From a virus: DNA of 27,111 nt. Within the stretch, counting starts at the first letter, position 1. Each line of letters begins with the position of its first letter. A model generated the notes under the pieces. The model saw only the letters and a list, made by a program, of their open reading frames with translations. It was not told where the DNA came from and searched no databases. The stretch spans positions 1 to 27,111 of IMG/VR virus record IMGVR_UViG_3300017991_000355; one strand, 5' to 3'. Shown here in pieces: positions 23,024-27,111 of the stretch. Position numbers and translations under genes: made by a program.

Positions 23024-24819
23024 TGTCAAGAAAGTTCAGAGTCGTAAAGGGTTCTGCTTCCCACGTTGAGGGTAAAAACGAGTATATTCCCAGTTCATCG
23101 GTTGAGGATCACGGCGTTGATGTAACCGATTCTGTCAAGCATATCGTGGATGAAATAGGTACTACCAAGAGTGCCACAATACGCTTTATCCATGACCAGA
23201 CCAGCGATACCACGACCTACCATTTTTCTACCGCTGAGACCATACCATCAAATATCAAGGTAATTGTTGAAAATGGAGCGAGACTTGAGGGACCAATTAC
23301 TCTCACCATCAATGGCCCGTTTAACCCTGGTGACTATCAGGTGTTTGGCGATAGTATTACGGTGAGTTTTGGCAGTGCAAGAAAGGTAAATTTAGCATGG
23401 TTCGGCAACACTACTGCGGCAATTCAGGCGGCATTGGATTCTCTTTGTGCAGGGTGTGAGCTTATAGTGCCCAAACTTACCAGCCATTACAGCATTTCAA
23501 CGGCCCTTGACATAGACAGCGTTGATGACATTACCCTCCTGTTTGATCCCGGTGCTCACTGGAAAATGAGTGCATCCGGGGCTAACATGATAAATATCAC
23601 AAAGGATAGAGTATCTATTCTAGGGGGAAAGCTGGAGGGTGAAGGAACCTATGTATCTGATAATTCCACAACCTATCGCCTCATTACCTCATCCGGTGAT
23701 CATACTAGAGTCAAAGATTGTTATCTCCATGAAGCTGAAACGTGCAGTATTTATATCTCCGGGGATTATCCCCACATCGAAAACAACCGTATTATCGGCG
23801 GGCCGTACTTTGCAGATGCGGCAGCTATCGGCACTGACCGGCAGCATTATGGAATTTGGCTCTATGAATCAGATTATGGAAAGGTTATTGATAATTGGGT
23901 ATTGCCAAATTCAGAGGCAAACGCCGGTGTCACGATACAGGGAATTCAAACAAGTTCAACGGGTACACCATGTCATGGTCTTGTTATAACTGGCAATACA
24001 GTTAAAGATTGCTGGGATCACGCTATATATGCATCACTAGAAGACTCTACTGTGAATGATAATCAATGCTATGGATGTGGAATTAAAGTTGGTATGTCAG
24101 GTGGAATCACAAAAACAGGAAATACGATCACTGATAATATTGTCGATATTGGCGGCGTGGGATCAAAACCGCTTAGCGGGGATACTGGGCTTGCTTTAAA
24201 TGATTTTTGTAATTCCGCAATACAGGGCAATTTAGTTAATGATGCCGCAGATGCTGGCATTTATCTGTATACGTCTGCAGCAGCCAATCCAATTGAAAAC
24301 AATGTTGTGAGCGGGAACACGATAAGAAAAGTCCGCAGAGGAGATGGTAGTCACGCCTACGGGATCAGGGTTTCGGATACAAACTATTTCAAGAACAACG
24401 TGATAACTGCGAACAATATCTCTGATATTGGCGAGGACACCGATGGTAATAATTTTGGGATGTTTATATTTCCATCTGATACTGCTACTCATGTAGGGAA
24501 TGATATTTCCCATAATGTTCTTGAGAATATTCAAGAAAAAGGTATGTACCTTGCTTATTTAACCGACTCTAAAATAGCCGGTAATGTGATTCGTAATACC
24601 GGAGTTGGTGTTAAAGATGAGGCTATTTATGCAAATGATCTCAATTATTGTTATATATTTGGAAATATGATCGTTGGCGTAGGAGCACAAATGAGTTATG
24701 GATACGAGGAAAGCGGATCAGATCATAATGATATTGCATATAACTATATTCGCAATGCTCAAGACGGGACAACACATGGCTTAGGGGGAAATTCCACAGA
24801 GACAGGCACATTACCGTAA
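23023..24819 (+). CDS. Tail spike with right-handed parallel beta-helix (pectate-lyase-like)
   Basis: A 598-aa protein from the ATG at 23023. Residues 1-120 are a virion-attachment and linker region with the phrase IRFIHDQTSDTTTYHFST. From about 125 the fold becomes a beta-helix: NTTAAIQAALDSL (the usual capping helix of phage spikes), IVPKLTSHYSISTAL, then repeated short turns such as KDCYLH, IENNRIIGG, VITGNTVKD, ITDNIVDIG, VVSGNTIRK, VITANNISDI, ISHNVLENI and IAGNVIRNT, spaced 20-30 residues. This is typical of polysaccharide-degrading or polysaccharide-binding spikes. No catalytic pair can be named from sequence. The C-terminus ends soon after the last turn, so a trimerisation domain is small or absent. 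Confidence 0.88.
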   Translation: MSRKFRVVKGSASHVEGKNEYIPSSSVEDHGVDVTDSVKHIVDEIGTTKSATIRFIHDQTSDTTTYHFSTAETIPSNIKVIVENGARLEGPITLTINGPFNPGDYQVFGDSITVSFGSARKVNLAWFGNTTAAIQAALDSLCAGCELIVPKLTSHYSISTALDIDSVDDITLLFDPGAHWKMSASGANMINITKDRVSILGGKLEGEGTYVSDNSTTYRLITSSGDHTRVKDCYLHEAETCSIYISGDYPHIENNRIIGGPYFADAAAIGTDRQHYGIWLYESDYGKVIDNWVLPNSEANAGVTIQGIQTSSTGTPCHGLVITGNTVKDCWDHAIYASLEDSTVNDNQCYGCGIKVGMSGGITKTGNTITDNIVDIGGVGSKPLSGDTGLALNDFCNSAIQGNLVNDAADAGIYLYTSAAANPIENNVVSGNTIRKVRRGDGSHAYGIRVSDTNYFKNNVITANNISDIGEDTDGNNFGMFIFPSDTATHVGNDISHNVLENIQEKGMYLAYLTDSKIAGNVIRNTGVGVKDEAIYANDLNYCYIFGNMIVGVGAQMSYGYEESGSDHNDIAYNYIRNAQDGTTHGLGGNSTETGTLP

Positions 24820-24846
24820 ATGTTCCGACCCCTTTCCGAAACATTT
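24818..24846 (+). terminator. Weak inverted repeat at the end of the late operon
   Basis: AAATGTT (24818-24824) pairs with AACATTT (24840-24846); the stem can extend by two pairs past a mismatch. It is AT-rich and begins in the stop codon of the spike gene. The following GTTTAATG is a poor U-tract. It may end late transcription before the leftward genes, but it is not a strong intrinsic terminator. Confidence 0.35.
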
Positions 24847-24864
24847 GTTTAATGATTATGGTCG

Positions 24865-25029
24865 TCAGTCGGATGTAGGGAGGTGTCCCGAGGGATTCTC
24901 GGCTTCCTCCAGTAAATTTTCCGTTAGGGAGAATGCTTTCCAAAGATATAAGACCTCCCCTGTCTTACGAAACATCTCTAGTTTGCGCTCTATTTTATCA
25001 AGTGCCGATTGGCGTTCTTCGGCGTCCAT
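24865..25029 (-). CDS. Small hypothetical protein, 54 aa
   Basis: A short leftward ORF preceded by AGGAAGTGA about 7 nt before the ATG. The product starts MDAEERQSALDKIERKLEMF and continues as an amphipathic, mostly helical, acidic chain; the last ten residues (NPSGHLPTSD) are flexible. It lies on the far side of the attachment core from the integrase gene and would be parted from it on integration. No family is recognised. The good ribosome binding site is the main support. Confidence 0.5.
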   Translation of the reverse strand: MDAEERQSALDKIERKLEMFRKTGEVLYLWKAFSLTENLLEEAENPSGHLPTSD

Positions 25030-25047
25030 TATTTTTCACTTCCTTTG

Positions 25048-25198
25048 GGTGTCAGTTAGGTGCCACCCCCCTCTGAAAGCCCTATAAAATATACCCTGCT
25101 CACGGGTTCAAATCCCGTCGTGCCTACCAGTTTTATCGTGTAAATTCACTATCTTATTATTTTGAGTTCCGGTGCTAGCGGGTGCCATTCGGGTGCCA
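25048..25198. repeat. Five GGTGYYA repeats flanking the attachment core (candidate arm-type sites)
   Basis: GGTGTCA 25048-25054 and GGTGCCA 25059-25065 lie left of the tRNA core; GGTGCTA 25171-25177, GGTGCCA 25181-25187 and GGTGCCA 25192-25198 lie right of it. All read in the same direction. Within each group the starts are 10 or 11 bp apart, one helical turn. The right-hand copies are also integrase codons. Arrangement on both sides of the core is as expected for integrase arm-binding sites. Confidence 0.5.
25102..25129 (+). other. 3' end of a tRNA gene: attachment core (attP)
   Basis: T-arm ACGGG-TTCAAAT-CCCGT (25102-25118) is followed by the 3' acceptor strand CGTGCCT (25119-25125), discriminator A and CCA (25127-25129). 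No matching 5' acceptor AGGCACG or D/anticodon arms precede it, so it is a fragment, not a functional tRNA. Such fragments mark where a phage integrates and rebuilds a host tRNA 3' end. The amino-acid identity is not determinable. Confidence 0.82.
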
Positions 25199-26211
25199 GC
25201 GTAAATCTCCCTCAAATCCTCCAAGTCCATATCAAAATACCTGTCGAAACTCTTGGTGGTTGAGTGCATAGTGGCCCTCTTTATTTCTTCGGGTGTCCTT
25301 CCCTGGAGTCGCAACCACTGGACTGTACTGTGACGGGTTCCTCCGTATAGATCAATCCCTCTGATCCCCAAATCTCGACAAGACTTTTGCCACCAGGTAT
25401 AGAGACAACGCTTTCCGAATTTCCCTCTTTGATGTGGAGCGATACCTCTGCGTTGCTCATGTCGAAAGAAAAATAGGTATGATAAGGCTCTATTTCGTAT
25501 AAAGGGCCTATCAATATCGAGTACCGGCACGGTTTTGGTTCTTTTCCCTTTGTTATCTCTAACATAAATCACCCCCAATTCTCGGTTAATATCACCTTCC
25601 TTGATCTCGATAAGCTCCCCTGGTCTGATACTTGGATAGGTTATGAGCCATTTGATAGCTAACCATACCTTATGGGGAGCGGCCTGTCTGAGCCAATCCA
25701 GAATAGCCAACTGTTGCTCACGTGATATAGTCGGCCTGCGCCGAAGTTCAAAAGGAATAGTCGGAAATTCAGGCCATTCCAGAGTTCGTTTGTTTCTCTT
25801 TTCACGCTTAATAATCCAGGCAAAAAACGAATGGAGCGTTGTGAATACATTTGCCTTAGTTTTCTCCGAAAGCTTACCGGGTAGCGAAAGATAGAAAGCC
25901 TCAAGTTCGCTGTACTGAATATTCTTGATGTTGGTATTCTGAAAGAAAGCTGTAGCGTAATCCATGTGGTAAACAAGATTATTCGGACACCGTACCTGCT
26001 TAGTTCGCATAGCAAGCCAGTCATCAACCAGGTTGCTAAAGCCCAACGGCTTACTCGCAAGCCAGTCTCTTTTATCGAATGTGCCTTGGTCATACTCGTG
26101 CCTCAATCGGTTTAAGAAGCGTTCGGCTTCCTGTAGGTTTTTGAATCTCTTGTAAATCCCCTGGAATTTTACCCTATACCCCGTCTGTGTTGGATAAATA
26201 CGCCCTAGCAT
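25108..26211 (-). CDS. int: Tyrosine recombinase/phage integrase
   Basis: About 367 residues from the ATG at 26211, which has AAGGGGGGG 6 nt upstream. An ATG at 26271 would add 20 residues but lacks a ribosome binding site. The N-terminal part (GRIYPTQTGYRVKFQGIYKR, then NLQEAERFLNRLRHEYDQGTFD) is an arm-binding domain; a SAM-like core-binding domain follows, then the catalytic domain. The catalytic Arg is in PSIRPGEL, Lys in NKGKRTKTVPV, the second Arg in GGTRHST, His in MHST and Tyr in FDRYFDM. The usual HxxR histidine is replaced by Gly. The last codons (GRHDGI) and stop lie inside the tRNA fragment. It follows the zinc-ribbon gene directly in the leftward operon. Confidence 0.93.
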   Translation of the reverse strand: MLGRIYPTQTGYRVKFQGIYKRFKNLQEAERFLNRLRHEYDQGTFDKRDWLASKPLGFSNLVDDWLAMRTKQVRCPNNLVYHMDYATAFFQNTNIKNIQYSELEAFYLSLPGKLSEKTKANVFTTLHSFFAWIIKREKRNKRTLEWPEFPTIPFELRRRPTISREQQLAILDWLRQAAPHKVWLAIKWLITYPSIRPGELIEIKEGDINRELGVIYVRDNKGKRTKTVPVLDIDRPFIRNRALSYLFFFRHEQRRGIAPHQRGKFGKRCLYTWWQKSCRDLGIRGIDLYGGTRHSTVQWLRLQGRTPEEIKRATMHSTTKSFDRYFDMDLEDLREIYAGTRMAPASTGTQNNKIVNLHDKTGRHDGI

Positions 26212-26271
26212 CGTCAGCCCCCCCTTAAATTCAGGGGCGAGCATAGCATAGTTTTGCGGGGTGGGGGTCAT

Positions 26272-26553
26272 TTATTTTATAATAACCTGCTCCTTCCAGT
26301 CCTCACAGATTTCGTCATCTTCATGCACATCTTTTTGGTGCAGCTCACACCATTTCCATTCGCCAAGAGGATCTAACTCGTGGTATCTATCGCTACAATG
26401 GTCACAGGTATTGCATATTCTAGCAGGGTTTAAATTCACCTTTCCCCGCCAACACATATCGCAGGGCATATACTCATTGTTGCCTCTGATTCCAGGGCCA
26501 TTATCGCCGTACCAGCCGGTATCGTGGCAATACTCGCATTCGTATTCTTTCAT
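26272..26553 (-). CDS. Cysteine-rich zinc-binding protein, 93 aa
   Basis: A good ribosome binding site (AAGGAG) precedes the ATG. The protein has CEYC (6-9), a TGW turn, CDMC (31-34), CNTCDHC (47-53), a His near 58, and further Cys at 69 and 83. The first two pairs with C-x-x-C-x-x-T-G resemble a DnaJ-type zinc ribbon; the others suggest a second site. The C-terminus is acidic. Its stop TAA is directly adjacent to the ATG at 26271, so it is co-transcribed with the integrase gene. A regulatory or structural zinc role is likely; no specific function is assigned. Confidence 0.7.
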   Translation of the reverse strand: MKEYECEYCHDTGWYGDNGPGIRGNNEYMPCDMCWRGKVNLNPARICNTCDHCSDRYHELDPLGEWKWCELHQKDVHEDDEICEDWKEQVIIK

Positions 26554-26576
26554 GGTTTCTCCTTTGCGGGGCGGGG

Positions 26577-27038
26577 TTAGGCATTATTCTTAGATTCTTT
26601 CCACCAATATCTGGTTACACTTGGTCTCCAAACAAAAGACCATTGAAATTCTTTGCCGTTGATAATTATTTGTAGAGTATATGACGTAGTTTTCATGGTT
26701 CCGGCCATTTTTGACTTATCCCAACGAATACTAATATTTGGTTTGTTGCCATATATCGTATTGGTTTTGTGAATCATAATTGGAAATGTGAATTTTCTTT
26801 TGCCAAGCTTCATTTCTTCCTCTCTCCTTTCCTTTTCCCGATTATATCGCTTAATTATTTTCCGTATCTCCTTAGCGTACTTTTCAGGCAGAAAATCTCC
26901 ATAGACGTAGTTATATTGATCAGGCTGTAAGATAATTGCCCCTCTATCGTTTTCCTCATAGCTTGCCCTTGCCTTTTCCCATAATGGATCCAGGGCCTGC
27001 ATTTGCTCTTGCGTAAGCGCGAAAAGTACGTTAGTCAT
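26577..27038 (-). CDS. Hypothetical protein, 153 aa
   Basis: The start is the ATG at 27038, preceded by GAGGAGGA; a longer reading to 27095 lacks a ribosome binding site. It begins MTNVLFALTQEQMQALDPLW and has a charged central helix (KYAKEIRKIIKRYNREKERR) followed by a beta-rich half with several Trp (SIRWDKSKMAG, EFQWSFVWRPSVTRYWW). No family is recognised. It overlaps the end of the upstream gene by 8 nt. Likely an early or lysogeny-region protein. Confidence 0.65.
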   Translation of the reverse strand: MTNVLFALTQEQMQALDPLWEKARASYEENDRGAIILQPDQYNYVYGDFLPEKYAKEIRKIIKRYNREKERREEEMKLGKRKFTFPIMIHKTNTIYGNKPNISIRWDKSKMAGTMKTTSYTLQIIINGKEFQWSFVWRPSVTRYWWKESKNNA

Positions 27039-27111
27039 CAAAATCCTCCTCGTCTTTCTTCTCCGCACATTCAGGGCACAGTAGCCTGGGGACACCTATG
27101 TGATATCGTAA
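27031..27111 (-). CDS. C-terminal end of a CPEC-containing protein (partial)
   Basis: The minus-strand frame is open from the window edge to TAA at 27033-27031. The visible end is VPRLLCPECAEKKDEEDFDD: one Cys-x-x-Cys pair and an acidic tail, as in small zinc-ribbon phage proteins. The stop overlaps the start of the next gene by 8 nt (the ATG at 27038 lies before it), which suggests translational coupling. The rest of the gene is beyond the window. Confidence 0.6.
   Translation of the reverse strand, partial: LRYHIGVPRLLCPECAEKKDEEDFDD

Noticed and set aside
25040-25130. Complete functional tRNA gene
   Set aside because: Only the T-arm and 3' acceptor are present; no 5' acceptor AGGCACG, D-arm or anticodon arm can be found upstream.
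26261-26593. Rightward open frame opposite the zinc-ribbon gene
   Set aside because: Ser/His-rich antisense product without ribosome binding site; the opposite strand has clear zinc motifs and AAGGAG.
1-27111. CRISPR array, transposon ends or anti-CRISPR operon
   Set aside because: No regularly spaced repeats with unique spacers, no transposase, and no Aca-like regulator paired with small ORFs were seen.

Overview
The window is part of a temperate tailed-phage genome (Caudoviricetes, siphovirus-type, HK97-fold head). It shows the classical late order: portal, prohead protease, major capsid, head fibre/decoration, connectors, tail completion, tail tube, frameshifted tail chaperone, tape measure, distal tail/hub, fibre and beta-helix spike. 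A leftward lysogeny/early block with a tyrosine integrase follows. Nearly every gene has a Shine-Dalgarno sequence and most neighbours overlap by 1-11 nt, as in a dense bacterial virus. The host cannot be named. The lipobox protein and beta-helix spike fit a polysaccharide-coated bacterium.

Region 1 (1-4237, +) is a tightly overlapping metabolic cassette lying just before the head genes. It holds the C-terminus of a NeuB/SpsE-like nonulosonate synthase, a PtmA-like short-chain dehydrogenase, an NeuA-like CMP-sugar cytidylyltransferase, a transketolase-like protein lacking the third domain, and an FkbM methyltransferase, with three small orphan ORFs between them. Together they look like part of a route to an activated, possibly methylated, nonulosonic-acid-like sugar. 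No glycosyltransferase is seen in the window.

Region 2 (4234-18904, +): a small HTH-like protein and an 82-bp non-coding gap with direct repeats and nested inverted repeats are followed by the head and tail modules. The tail module has two paralogous tail tube genes, a textbook -1 frameshift signal in the tail chaperone (slippery A AAA AAT, 6-nt spacer, perfect 8-bp GC-rich stem), and an approximately 862-residue tape measure protein.

Region 3 (18901-24819, +): distal tail, hub-like and fibre-adaptor proteins, then a small membrane protein and a beta-helix tail spike. A leftward lipoprotein gene with its own near-consensus sigma70 promoter sits antisense inside this rightward operon. It looks like a moron (lysogenic-conversion gene).

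Region 4 (24820-27111, mainly -): a possible weak terminator, an unreported-size 54-aa ORF, a 3' tRNA fragment acting as the attachment core, the tyrosine integrase whose last codons lie inside that tRNA fragment, a cysteine-rich zinc-ribbon protein, a hypothetical protein, and the end of another CPEC-containing protein. Phage genes lie on both sides of the tRNA fragment, so it is best read as attP, and the sequence as a free or circularised phage genome rather than an integrated prophage.
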